Notes under the pieces: model-generated
Told to the model about the DNA's origin: nothing
Seen by the model: the letters and a program-made list of their open reading frames with translations, nothing else
Database searches by the model: none
Program-made: the position numbers and the translations under genes
Assembly: GCA_947177165.1 (NCBI GenBank)
Contig: CAMWTP010000001.1
Span: forward strand, 124,001 to 188,000
Direction of reading: 5' to 3'
Origin: an uncultured Lachnospiraceae bacterium
GTDB lineage: Bacteria > Bacillota > Clostridia > Lachnospirales > Lachnospiraceae
DNA length: 64,000 nt
Shown: positions 9,977-17,984 of the stretch, one piece after another
Position numbering within the stretch: the stretch's first letter is position 1
How the letters are laid out: every line of letters begins with the position of its first letter

Positions 9977-10075
9977 AATTTTCTCCTCATCTTTCAAAGC
10001 TGTCATCAGCTCTCATCTATGAATCATATCATTCTATATTCTATAACTATTCAGAACAGGCGCAAAAAATCATTT

Positions 10076-10291
10076 TTATTTGATCCGTAATTTGCGCGCT
10101 GCTGCTTCCTTGTATCGTATTTGTTTTGCAGTTACCCGCATATTTGCCGATACATCACGCACCGGAAGCTGTGCGAAAGGGCATCCGCCGAATTTTCGAT
10201 CACCCTTTTCCTCGTCAACCCACCCTGCTATTTCACAGTGCCAGAATGGGTACATGGCGCTAGATGAGGAATCCCATGTCATGGAATCCAT
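10076..10291 (-). other. Structured intergenic element with a small open frame
   Basis: The gap between glmS and the flavoprotein gene contains a 71-codon minus-strand frame ending in KEAAARKLRIK and carrying a GCPFAQLPV segment. I do not recognise it as a protein family. The DNA under it has nested inverted repeats: GCTTCC (10104-10109) with GGAAGC (10164-10169), and GTATCG (10112-10117) with CGATAC (10148-10153). A dispersed structured repeat that happens to be open is at least as likely as a gene. The remaining gap (10292-10384) shows nothing recognisable. Confidence 0.3.
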
Positions 10292-10384
10292 GTTCTTTCT
10301 GGGAATAGATTCAAATTTTCAAGGTACATGCATATTGTGCCACTGTCTGGGTAATCTGGCAAGCGTTTTTTGCAAATTTATCCT

Positions 10385-11071
10385 TTACCATGGGCGCACT
10401 TTGCCGGTCCATCCTTTCGAATGCCAGTAGTTCGCATCCGCTTCATTCCAGCCGTGCTTCTGCATCAGTCTCATAACATTGAAAAAGAATTTTGTCCTGA
10501 CCGACGGTTTGACGTGCCCATGGTTCGCCTTGATTCTCCCTGCCAGCATACAAAGCTTTTTTTCAATGCGGCGTTTTTTCTTCACGCTGACTCTCTCCCA
10601 CGATGTTTCCATGACTGCGGTGCCGAACCGATACGTTTTTGCAACGCCCCAGAAAAACATGCTGTCAGCCATGTCACGGTTGGTACTTTTCATTCCGGCA
10701 CCAGCGGCTGTCGATATACAGACTGCCTGCTTGGAAAACATTTTTTCTTCAGGACGGTGTACCATCCACCGCCAGCCGTAATGGTCCAGAAACGCTTTCA
10801 TGGCCCCCGTCGCGTGGTATACATAGACCGGACTTGCCAGTATGATGACATCTGCATTGTCAAGCGCCCTGGTAATGGGCGTCAATTTATCAAAATGCGG
10901 ACATTTCGTTTCCGCAACACCGAAGCAGGCCGTACAGCCGACACAAAACTCCCCAAAATCTTTCGGAAGGAAAAATTCGGTGATTTCGCCATTTAATTTC
11001 TTTGCAAGAGACCTCGCAATATGACAGGTGGAACCCTGATGACTCTGACCGTGAATAATCGTTATCTTCAT
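10385..11071 (-). CDS. Flavodoxin-fold NAD(P)H:FMN reductase with Isf-like cysteines
   Basis: A 228-residue flavoprotein of the NADPH-dependent FMN reductase / iron-sulfur flavoprotein superfamily. The FMN phosphate loop is HGQSHQGST near residue 8, ASPVYVYHATGAMKAFLDH near 80 is the second FMN-contact loop, and a cysteine cluster CVGCTAC...C (spacing C-x2-C-x2-C-x7-C) near 43-57 matches the spacing expected for a [4Fe-4S] cluster in Isf proteins. The C-terminal 90 residues are basic and less conserved. Probable role is electron transfer or quinone/nitro reduction; the substrate is unknown. It stands alone, with no operon partner. Confidence 0.85.
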   Translation of the reverse strand: MKITIIHGQSHQGSTCHIARSLAKKLNGEITEFFLPKDFGEFCVGCTACFGVAETKCPHFDKLTPITRALDNADVIILASPVYVYHATGAMKAFLDHYGWRWMVHRPEEKMFSKQAVCISTAAGAGMKSTNRDMADSMFFWGVAKTYRFGTAVMETSWERVSVKKKRRIEKKLCMLAGRIKANHGHVKPSVRTKFFFNVMRLMQKHGWNEADANYWHSKGWTGKVRPW

Positions 11072-11143
11072 TTTTTTCCTCTTTTCATATTATTAGATAG
11101 CACTTCCTTAGTTTATCATGAACACCTGCATCATTCATTAAAA

Positions 11144-11449
11144 TTAGATTAAAAATCGAATTTCTTTGAACATGTGACTGTTACCTCCGTTTTCAATTGC
11201 AAAACCATGAAAGGAATTTTCATAATAGTTTGTAACGGGGTATTGTTCGTAGGGTAATTTGAGAAATTCGTCTGATGTGCTTAGAGGATAGAACTTTTCT
11301 TCTGTGAGGTATTCAAAGGATATTTCTTTTTGCCGCCGCCTGTTCCTGTCGCGCCATGCGTTGATAGCGGCATAGCGTATGACGACTTTGCAAAAGCCAT
11401 TGAAAGAATATGGGACGGTGTATAGTTTGTGGTTACATTTGTATCTCAA
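11144..11449 (-). pseudogene. Truncated sigma-70-like gene of a conjugative element
   Basis: A 101-residue frame whose middle (CKVVIRYAAINAWRDRNR then KEISFEYLTEE) resembles the N-terminal part of the small sigma-70-like regulators carried by Tn916-type integrative elements. Those proteins are longer and end in a region-4 helix-turn-helix; that half is missing here and replaced by an unrelated tail. No integrase, excisionase or transfer gene is nearby. It is best read as a remnant of a lost element; a short functional orphan is less likely. Confidence 0.5.
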
Positions 11450-11482
11450 GGAGCGGTAGCCGTTTGAGCTATTCCGCTCCTT
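11448..11482. repeat. 9-bp inverted repeat beside the sigma-like remnant
   Basis: AAGGAGCGG (11448-11456) and CCGCTCCTT (11474-11482) form a perfect inverted repeat at the upstream edge of the remnant. There is no T run, so it is not a clear terminator. One arm resembles a ribosome binding site. Confidence 0.4.
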
Positions 11483-11553
11483 AAATCCCTTTCTGGTAAA
11501 ACCAAACAGGATAACTTATAAAACTATTTATTTTGATTATTAGTTTTATCATG

Positions 11554-11943
11554 TTAATGATTGTCAAAATATTTAAAACAAACTACATAAACTATATGAC
11601 TTAACAAAAAGATACCTACAGCAATCATACAGCCCACCATATCTGTCTTGCAGATAGCAGAATACAGGGCAAGGACAATAAAACCTATATTTGCAAATTC
11701 AGATACAAGGGTATATGCTTTGCCATTAATAAGCATGTTCCTTTCGTCCTCATCCATGATTTTAGCGCGTCCAATTTTATGGACAAAGTGTTCAAATAGA
11801 AAATCCACAATGCCATAAGCTATTAGTGCGCAGCCAGCAGAAACAATAAAAGCAGCAGGAAATCCCTTTATAAGACTTAAAGGTAAGACCAAAATACCAA
11901 TACCAATAAATAAACACGCAAAATTCTTCTTACTCGTTCTCAT
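11554..11943 (-). CDS. Small four-helix membrane protein paired with an XRE regulator
   Basis: About 129 residues from the ATG at 11941-11943, chosen because GAGGAGG lies just upstream inside the end of the regulator gene. It has roughly four hydrophobic segments (about residues 8-25, 30-50, 80-98 and 102-120) separated by a charged, conserved-looking DEDERNMLINGKA segment. It resembles the small DUF2178/DUF3796-like membrane proteins often coupled to Cro/CI regulators. The function of these pairs is not established. It starts one base after the regulator stop (TGACATG), so the two are translationally coupled. Confidence 0.7.
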   Translation of the reverse strand: MRTSKKNFACLFIGIGILVLPLSLIKGFPAAFIVSAGCALIAYGIVDFLFEHFVHKIGRAKIMDEDERNMLINGKAYTLVSEFANIGFIVLALYSAICKTDMVGCMIAVGIFLLSHIVYVVCFKYFDNH

Positions 11944-11944
11944 G

Positions 11945-12166
11945 TCAATCCTCCTCAAAATTGAATAATTCTTCAATTTTCAATCCAAATATTTTAGCTA
12001 ACTCATGTGCCAGTAAAACGGACGGATTATATTGCCCTTTTTCCAATGAAATGATAGTTCTTGAAGAAACTTTTACTAAATCAGCAAGTTGCTGTTGGGT
12101 AAATTGTTTCTTCATTCGATATTCTCTTACATTGTTTGATAGCAGTGTAGGTACTTCTTTTTTCAA
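11945..12166 (-). CDS. Cro/CI-type helix-turn-helix regulator
   Basis: A 73-residue XRE-family protein consisting only of the HTH domain: FTQQQLADLVKVSSRTIISLEKG spans the helices, and VSSRTIISLEKG is the recognition part. The start is a TTG at 12164-12166 preceded by GGGGG; the alternative internal ATG (MKKQ) has no ribosome binding site. It is most likely an autorepressor, since a perfect inverted repeat lies against its promoter. It forms an operon with the downstream membrane protein. Confidence 0.85.
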   Translation of the reverse strand: MKKEVPTLLSNNVREYRMKKQFTQQQLADLVKVSSRTIISLEKGQYNPSVLLAHELAKIFGLKIEELFNFEED

Positions 12167-12182
12167 GTTTTGCCCCCTTTAT

Positions 12183-12241
12183 ATGAAATAAACTTCACAT
12201 GAAATTTATTTCATATTAGCACTTGGATATACATTTGTCAA
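12183..12241 (-). promoter_or_regulatory. Promoter and operator of the XRE/membrane-protein operon
   Basis: On the minus strand TTGACA (12236-12241), a 17-base spacer, and TAATAT (12213-12218). Directly downstream, overlapping the -10, is the perfect 10-bp inverted repeat ATGAAATAAA / TTTATTTCAT (12183-12192 and 12205-12214), a good candidate for autoregulator binding. Confidence 0.7.
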
Positions 12242-12307
12242 CAAATTCTTGCTTTTATAACCAAAAAGTTATGAGAGGGATTCCGCCGTAGTCGGCATTG
12301 CTGGTAA

Positions 12308-12670
12308 TGTACGACTGACGAGAACCGCCGCTACGGGATTGACCAGTGGGTAACTTTTTTCAAAGCCAAAACATGGAAGGAGCTGAAAGCCATGGCTGCT
12401 ACAAATCCATATCTGGAAGCTGCCGCCGACACCATCTTTGAACTTAGCTCTGATGAAAACATCCGGGAGCTCTGCCGCCGGCGCGCCGATTACGAGGCAT
12501 ACGAACGATACAATGCGGCGGAACACGCCCGTAAGGATGCCCTGATCACAGCACAAAGTGACCAGCTTGCCAAAAAAGACTCTGAAATTGCCCAAAAGGA
12601 TTCCGAAATCGCAAGATTAAGAGCACTTTTAAATCAAGACAAAAATCTAAAATGCCTGCAATCCCCATAG
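12308..12670 (+). pseudogene. C-terminal remnant of an Rpn-family nuclease/transposase
   Basis: The frame opens directly after a TAA at 12305-12307 and reads DENRRYGIDQWVTFFKAKTW, then an NPYLEAAADTIFELS region, then a Lys/Glu/Asp heptad-like tail with two copies of AKKDSEIAQKDSEIA-like units. This is the usual C-terminal third of Rpn (PD-(D/E)XK, recombination-promoting) proteins; the catalytic N-terminal two thirds are missing. An ATG at 12392 opens a 92-codon frame, but it lies inside the conserved region, so it is not a natural start. Related broken genes lie at 55.5-57.3 kb. Confidence 0.7.
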
Positions 12671-12750
12671 ACATGCCGCCAACAAAAACCTGAATTTAGT
12701 TCGAAAATAAACTCTGCCAGAAATATCAGCCCAATACTCCAATATACATT

Positions 12751-14973
12751 TCACGGCTGAATCACAGGCTTAAAAAGCATATAAGTAATGATAAAGTAAC
12801 ACAGCAGCAGCGAGCCCAGAATTCCTGCCATGACCGCAACCTGATGCAGCAGCACGATCCAGCCGACATAGGCTGCAATCTGCACTGCAATCGTCTGAAA
12901 GAAGCAGGCAATGATGAGAATAGACATGAGCACTGCCACCAAAATCGGCAGTCCAAACCAGACGGCGAGCTGTTTGAATGCCAGCCGCTCCTGTTCGTGC
13001 TGCTCCACACCGAGCTTATGGAGGACGCCAAAACGGTATCTGTACTGCGACGATTCTGACAGCTGCTGCAGAGAGAGAACCGTGAGGCACATTACCACCA
13101 GAACAATTGCACCGTAAGTCATACTGGTCTGCAGGATAAAGGTGCTCGCTTTCGATTCATTGGTCTGCAGTGTGCGCATCCGCAGATAATATTGGACGCC
13201 TGTGTTTTCATCCGGTTCCTCCGGATAAATTTGAAGAAACCGATTTTCAAGCTCTTTTGCGCAGTCATACGGAATGCTTTCTTTCGTAGTGATAAAGCGG
13301 TCCCGCATCACAGGAAGGAACTTTTCGCAGGCCGTGTCCGGAAAAACATATATCACATCGGTATAACTGTTATAAATCATTTCTCCGATTGATTCTGTGT
13401 AACAGGGATTTTCTGAAAGTCTGTAGTCTCCCGCATCTGTAGTAATCACAGCATGTTCGTCTAAAAAGGCAGACCTGTCATCGTCGGTGGCAATCTCCCG
13501 CCACTGTGTCGTAAACTCGTTTTCTTCCAGACAGACTGGCTCATACCCCTGTGTCTCCCGGAGTGCATTGTAGTCTGAAAGTGCGATTACCACGACAGGA
13601 AAATCATACTTTTTCCGATTGTGAAAATCATCGTATCTTGTCAAATATAGATTTATCGCACAGTCAAAGGATGTTTCAATGCCATTTTCGGATAAAAAAT
13701 CCGTGAGAATCTCATATTGGTCCTTGGGCAGATCTGCTTCGTCATAGACGCTGTTATATCGGGTTGCGACCTGAATGTCATACCGCGCCCTGATCGCCAA
13801 ATAGCCCTCCGCCCAGCCTGTGAGGGCAGGCATCGCGACAAACAGGAAGCAGGAAAGCACCAGGGTAAGGCAGATGAGCGTCATGGTCTTGGAAGCGGTG
13901 CTCAGCCTGGAAATCATCTGACCAAAAAAGAACAGATTCGTGTTTTTGTACTTGCAGGCCGGATGCTGTTCTTTCCAGCCGGCAAGCAGATTGCTGGCAA
14001 GGTATATGATACAGCATACCATAAAAGTGACATCAAAGAGCATATAGAGCAGATAAAGGCGCATGGTACCGTCATCTCCCACGAGATAATACAGTTGATG
14101 CAGCATGTGGACACTGGCAGCAAAAATGGCATTGATGGCAGCTAAGACGGCAGCGGCTGCCAGATACCATTGGAATTTCCCGCGCCGAATCCACAGCAGC
14201 GCACAGAAGATACCTGTTATCAGCGAAACTGCAGGTGCAGCGATATTTCCCAGGTACATGACGCGGACAGGCACCGGAAGGCGCGAATCATAATAGTAAG
14301 TAACCTTTGAGACTCCCGTTGCAGTCATCGCGATGAGCAAAATCCAGTATACAATCACGATGATGTACATATATTTGCTTTTTTGGATCGCTGGTTCATT
14401 TTTCCTGTCAGCGTAGAGCATATCGATGATCTTAATGTTACGGATTGCCCGTAGGTTGCCAATCCCGACAATCAGCAGGACAAACGCAAAAAAGCAGATC
14501 GTCAGCACGATTGTATCCGGAAACAGCATCCAGGAAAAATGATAGGGCTGTCCGTATGATGTCAGGAGCATCGCCGCAATGAACTGTGACAAAACGGCAC
14601 CCAGGATAATGCCAAGTATGATGGCGACTGCTCCCATGGCAAGCGTCTCTGCGAAGAACAGCCAGCCAATCATATGCTTTTCCATGCCAATGACCGCCTG
14701 TATGGCAAACTCCTTCTTTCGGTGCAGCAGCATGTAGTGATTTACGTATTGAATCAGAAAAAAGATCAGCAGCGTGATTCCGCAGATTGCCAGCTTCATT
14801 CCCTCACCCAGGAACGTGATATTGTACTCCACGCCAATATCAGGCGCATAAAAGCTGCTGGATCTGGAGAGAAACGCATAAAAGAGCGCGGCGCAGATTG
14901 TCATGGTTACAATGTAGATCAAATAGTCTTTTAAGGATCGCTTTGCATTTTGCAGGATTAGTTTACCGTACAT
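12751..14973 (-). CDS. BceB-like ABC transporter permease (FtsX type)
   Basis: A 740-residue integral membrane protein with the BceB layout: a first hydrophobic helix at about 17-35, an FtsX-type helix bundle in the N-terminal half, a large extracellular domain at roughly 385-590 between two helices, and three helices at the C-terminus. BceAB transporters sense and relieve peptide antibiotics (bacitracin, lantibiotics, mersacidin-like compounds) that bind lipid II cycle intermediates, and signal flux to the partner kinase. It overlaps the ATPase gene by 11 bases. The large loop decides specificity, and the drug cannot be read from sequence. Confidence 0.9.
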   Translation of the reverse strand: MYGKLILQNAKRSLKDYLIYIVTMTICAALFYAFLSRSSSFYAPDIGVEYNITFLGEGMKLAICGITLLIFFLIQYVNHYMLLHRKKEFAIQAVIGMEKHMIGWLFFAETLAMGAVAIILGIILGAVLSQFIAAMLLTSYGQPYHFSWMLFPDTIVLTICFFAFVLLIVGIGNLRAIRNIKIIDMLYADRKNEPAIQKSKYMYIIVIVYWILLIAMTATGVSKVTYYYDSRLPVPVRVMYLGNIAAPAVSLITGIFCALLWIRRGKFQWYLAAAAVLAAINAIFAASVHMLHQLYYLVGDDGTMRLYLLYMLFDVTFMVCCIIYLASNLLAGWKEQHPACKYKNTNLFFFGQMISRLSTASKTMTLICLTLVLSCFLFVAMPALTGWAEGYLAIRARYDIQVATRYNSVYDEADLPKDQYEILTDFLSENGIETSFDCAINLYLTRYDDFHNRKKYDFPVVVIALSDYNALRETQGYEPVCLEENEFTTQWREIATDDDRSAFLDEHAVITTDAGDYRLSENPCYTESIGEMIYNSYTDVIYVFPDTACEKFLPVMRDRFITTKESIPYDCAKELENRFLQIYPEEPDENTGVQYYLRMRTLQTNESKASTFILQTSMTYGAIVLVVMCLTVLSLQQLSESSQYRYRFGVLHKLGVEQHEQERLAFKQLAVWFGLPILVAVLMSILIIACFFQTIAVQIAAYVGWIVLLHQVAVMAGILGSLLLCYFIITYMLFKPVIQP

Positions 14974-15730
14974 CTGTCACACCTCCTCCCGACATCGTGA
15001 GGACATCCAGGATTTTCTCAAAAAATACTTTGCGGGAATCTCCGCCTTTCCGAATCTCCGTAAAAATCAAGCCGTCCCGCAAAAACAAAATACGGTTCGT
15101 GTAACTGGCAGAAAACGCATCGTGCGTGACCATCAGAATTGTCGCGCCCAACTGTTCATTGATGCGCTGCATCGTACATAAAAGCATCTGTGAGGAATGG
15201 CTGTCGAGCGCCCCGGTCGGTTCGTCCGCCAGAAGCAGTTTCGGGTTGTTGACGATTGCCCGCGCGCAGGCGCAGCGCTGTTTCTGTCCGCCGGACACCT
15301 GATATGGATATTTTTCCAGAATATCCGAGATGTTCAGCGTCTCGGCCATTTCCTCCACACGCTTCGGAATCTGGCCGGCTGGCACATGATTGATTGTCAG
15401 CGCAAGCGCAATATTTTCCGAGATGGTCAATGTGTCCAGCAGATTAAAATCCTGAAAGATAAAGCCGAGATTTTCCCGCCGGAAGCGTGCCAGCGCCTTC
15501 TCCCGGAGCTCCGTCACGTCTGTCTCGTTCAGGTAAATGTGACCTGCGCTGACCGTGTCGATTGTGGAGATGCAGTTGAGCAGTGTGGTCTTGCCGGAGC
15601 CGGAAGCGCCCATGATTCCCACAAATTCCCCGGCATTAACCGCAAAACTGATGTCATTGACCGCTTTTGTTAGATTGCCCTGATTTCCATAATACTTTTG
15701 AATGTGTTCCAGTCTTAAAATTTCGTTCAT
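14963..15730 (-). CDS. BceA-like ABC transporter ATP-binding protein
   Basis: A 255-residue MacB/LolD-type ATPase: Walker A GASGSGKTT near residue 40, Q-loop FQDFNLLD, signature VSGGQKQR near 145, Walker B LLLADEPTGALD, and the switch histidine in VTHD. It energises the adjacent permease. The C-terminal 30 residues extend beyond the core ATPase and overlap the permease start, implying coupled translation. A BceR-type box and a promoter lie upstream, so it should be induced by the linked two-component system. Confidence 0.95.
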   Translation of the reverse strand: MNEILRLEHIQKYYGNQGNLTKAVNDISFAVNAGEFVGIMGASGSGKTTLLNCISTIDTVSAGHIYLNETDVTELREKALARFRRENLGFIFQDFNLLDTLTISENIALALTINHVPAGQIPKRVEEMAETLNISDILEKYPYQVSGGQKQRCACARAIVNNPKLLLADEPTGALDSHSSQMLLCTMQRINEQLGATILMVTHDAFSASYTNRILFLRDGLIFTEIRKGGDSRKVFFEKILDVLTMSGGGVTDVR

Positions 15731-15819
15731 AGTGTATCACCTCGATTAAGAATTCGCGCAGGAAAATGTTCTTGCGTAAGAAAAACTTATTTAGCTGAAT
15801 GTTTCAGCAGTTTCTTAAT

Positions 15820-15886
15820 ATTATAATGGAAGTGCGACTATATTTGTATTATGTTTTCTTACAAAGTTCTAACAAAAATGTAAGAA
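15820..15886 (-). promoter_or_regulatory. Bce-type response-regulator box and promoter for the transporter
   Basis: TAACA-AAAA-TGTAA at 15870-15883 matches the TnACA-N4-TGTAA box of BceR-type regulators. It is part of a larger perfect repeat TTCTTACA (15856-15863) / TGTAAGAA (15879-15886). A -10 TATAAT (15820-15825, minus strand) lies downstream with a poor -35 (TACAAA, 17-base spacer), as expected for activator-dependent promoters. A small hairpin (GCTGAA-TGT-TTCAGC, 15794-15808) follows in the leader. Confidence 0.7.
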
Positions 15887-15929
15887 GTGCAGAGAGAATG
15901 CTGCAGCCGGGCAAGACCGTGCTGTAGTG

Positions 15930-16958
15930 TTATCCCTGCACTTCACGGATAAAGTCATCAATAGGAAAACAAAGTTGAAAGACAGTATGATGATCAGAGG
16001 AAGTGACTGTAATGCCGATTCCCAGCTTATCGCACAGACGTCTGCAGAGATAAAGCCCGATGCCTGTGGCATTCTGCGAAGCATTGCGGCCATTTTTCCC
16101 GGTAAAGCCCTTCTCAAAAATGCGGGGCAGCTCGCTTTCCACAATGCCAATCCCATTGTCGGCAATATTTAAAATTATATTTCCGCCCGACTGCGCAGCA
16201 AAAAAGCGCAGCTGCGGCTCTTCTGAGCGATACTTGACTGCATTGACAATCATCTGATTCAGGATGAAACACAGCCATTTTTCATCCGAGTAAACGCTGG
16301 CTTCTGTTTCCTGCACATCAATGCGGACATTGTAGTTCAGAAGCAGATGCTTATTCTCGGCAATCGCCTGGTGGACGACGTCAAACAGCCGGATTTCCCG
16401 CACGGAATAATCCTTTTCTGTGTGCTCGCTTCTGGCATAGTAAAGCGCCTGCTCCGTAAATCGGTTTGTTCTCTCTAACTCCAATAGCAGCTCTTTTGTC
16501 AGCGTCTTTGGCATTTCCGGGCGATGGTTTTCACAAATCAGCTTCATTGCAGTGATCGGCGTTTTGATTTCATGAATCCACTGTTCAATGTATTCCTTGT
16601 ACTCGATGCGCTCACACTTTACAGAGGCGATCTGTTCCAGCATGGATTTCCCCGCCATCTTCAGAATCTGGTAATAGATCTGGTCGTCTATTCTGTCTGG
16701 TTTTTCCATGATCTCAGAAATCAGGTAGCGCTCTTCGAGCTGTCTGGTCAGCTCAAGCAGTTTTTCCAGGTAGATTTTTCTGCTATAGTAAGCTTTGCAG
16801 AGATATGCAGTCAGAATGACAGCCCAGATGGACAAAATAAATGCAACGCTGTCAGCGCTGTTTCCGCTCAAAAGCAGAAATACAGCCAGCGCCGCCATAC
16901 AGACAATATGCACGCACAACAGTGGGAGTGACTGTTTCCAATATGTTTTCAGCTCCAT
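15930..16958 (-). CDS. BceS-like intramembrane-sensing histidine kinase
   Basis: A 342-residue kinase with only two N-terminal membrane helices (about 12-32 and 37-55) joined by very few residues, so it has no sensor domain of its own, as in BceS-type kinases that are driven by the transporter. The phospho-acceptor is in WIHEIKTPITAMKL (about residue 129). N box (NAVKYRSEE), G1 (DNGIGI) and G2 (GIGLYLC) are intact. It overlaps the regulator gene by 10 bases. Confidence 0.92.
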   Translation of the reverse strand: MELKTYWKQSLPLLCVHIVCMAALAVFLLLSGNSADSVAFILSIWAVILTAYLCKAYYSRKIYLEKLLELTRQLEERYLISEIMEKPDRIDDQIYYQILKMAGKSMLEQIASVKCERIEYKEYIEQWIHEIKTPITAMKLICENHRPEMPKTLTKELLLELERTNRFTEQALYYARSEHTEKDYSVREIRLFDVVHQAIAENKHLLLNYNVRIDVQETEASVYSDEKWLCFILNQMIVNAVKYRSEEPQLRFFAAQSGGNIILNIADNGIGIVESELPRIFEKGFTGKNGRNASQNATGIGLYLCRRLCDKLGIGITVTSSDHHTVFQLCFPIDDFIREVQG

Positions 16959-17623
16959 AGCATATACCCTTGCCGATGTTTTGTCCTGATAAAATCGTTC
17001 AGACCAATTGCAGATAACTTTTCCCGGATACGGTTGATATTGACACTCAGCGTATTGTCATCAACATACAGCTGATTGTCCCACAGATATTCGACAAGAT
17101 CGGCTCTGGCACAGATACTCCCGGCGTGTTGAAACAGGTAGTATAAGATTTTCAGCTCGGTCCTGGTCAACTCGGTCTGCAGGCCGCGGTATTCGAGCTT
17201 TCCGCTCTCCAAATGGAGCACCGCCCCATTGCATTCCAGCACTTCCCGCTCAGACTGGGGATAGTTCTTTTTCAAAAGAGATGCAATTTTCGCCAGCAAA
17301 ATAGCAGTATGATACGGCTTTGTGATAAATGCATCGCCGCCCAGCATGATGCTGTTCAGCTCGTCCATATCGGTGCTGCAGCTTGTCACAAAGATGATGG
17401 GAACATCGGAAAAGCTGCGTATCTTTGAGCAGAGTGAAAAACCGCTTTCCTGCGGCAGTTTGATGTCGAGGAGTATTAAGTGCGGTTTTTGTTCTGTAAT
17501 CTGCTGGATTATCTCTGAGAAATCTGTGACAGCAGAGACATCGTAGTGATTTCCCGTCAACAATGTCCGCAATTCTGTCTGTATGGTGATATCATCTTCA
17601 ATGATTAATATGCGGTATGGCAT
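16949..17623 (-). CDS. BceR-like OmpR-family response regulator
   Basis: A 224-residue regulator with a receiver domain (acidic pair EDD near residue 8, phospho-acceptor Asp in LILLDIKLP about 53, Lys in ITKPYH about 101) and a C-terminal winged helix (RTELKILYYLFQHAG through VNINRIREKL). It is predicted to be phosphorylated by the adjacent kinase and to bind the box at 15870-15883. Gene order regulator-kinase-ATPase-permease is the standard Bce module order. Confidence 0.93.
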   Translation of the reverse strand: MPYRILIIEDDITIQTELRTLLTGNHYDVSAVTDFSEIIQQITEQKPHLILLDIKLPQESGFSLCSKIRSFSDVPIIFVTSCSTDMDELNSIMLGGDAFITKPYHTAILLAKIASLLKKNYPQSEREVLECNGAVLHLESGKLEYRGLQTELTRTELKILYYLFQHAGSICARADLVEYLWDNQLYVDDNTLSVNINRIREKLSAIGLNDFIRTKHRQGYMLWS

Positions 17624-17668
17624 GTGTCTCCCCCCATTCCACCCGATTGGGTTTTCTTTTCCTCTATT

Positions 17669-17697
17669 ATTATATCAGGCGATTCACATATATGCAA
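17669..17697 (-). promoter_or_regulatory. Promoter of the regulator-kinase genes
   Basis: TTGCAT (17692-17697), 17-base spacer, TATAAT (17669-17674) on the minus strand, about 45 bases before the regulator ATG. It is a housekeeping-type promoter consistent with constitutive low expression of the sensors. Confidence 0.6.
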
Positions 17698-17736
17698 TTG
17701 CCCTCTGATGCCTGAAAATCCCTTCTGCGGACATAT

Positions 17737-17881
17737 GTTACTATTCACGGCTTGGAAGCCGCTCATAGTAACGATTCGGGGCGATATTTAGAGTTTTGCT
17801 TCGCAAAAATCGCCCCTCACTCCTGAATCATGTTCTCACGGAATGCGCAGTTCAGCGCATTCCTGACCCGTGAAAAGTAAC
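17737..17881. mobile_element. MITE-like element with terminal inverted repeats and target duplication
   Basis: A 145-bp non-coding insertion. Ends GTTACTATTCACGG and CCGTGAAAAGTAAC are inverted repeats with 13 of 14 positions paired. Both sides are flanked by the 7-bp direct repeat GACATAT (17730-17736 and 17882-17888), which looks like a target-site duplication. Inside are three further hairpins: CGGCTT/AAGCCG, GGGGCGAT...ATCGCCCC, and GGAATGCGC/GCGCATTCC. It carries no open frame, so it would need a transposase acting in trans. Confidence 0.75.
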
Positions 17882-17915
17882 GACATATTTCCTTTGGACG
17901 CCCGTGTGCATAAAA

Positions 17916-17947
17916 AGGCAGAGCACTGTCAATACAACACTCCGCCT
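17916..17947 (-). terminator. Intrinsic terminator of ackA
   Basis: On the minus strand AGGCGGAG pairs with CTCTGCCT (one G-U) and is followed by TTTTTAT. It lies about 40 bases past the ackA stop. Confidence 0.65.
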
Positions 17948-17984
17948 CATTATATACCGTTCATAAGCAGTATGATCTTTTGTT

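Noticed and set aside
9977-10075. Possible glmS ribozyme upstream of glmS
   Set aside because: The gap to the start codon is short and has none of the conserved ribozyme core; only AT-rich promoter-like sequence is seen.
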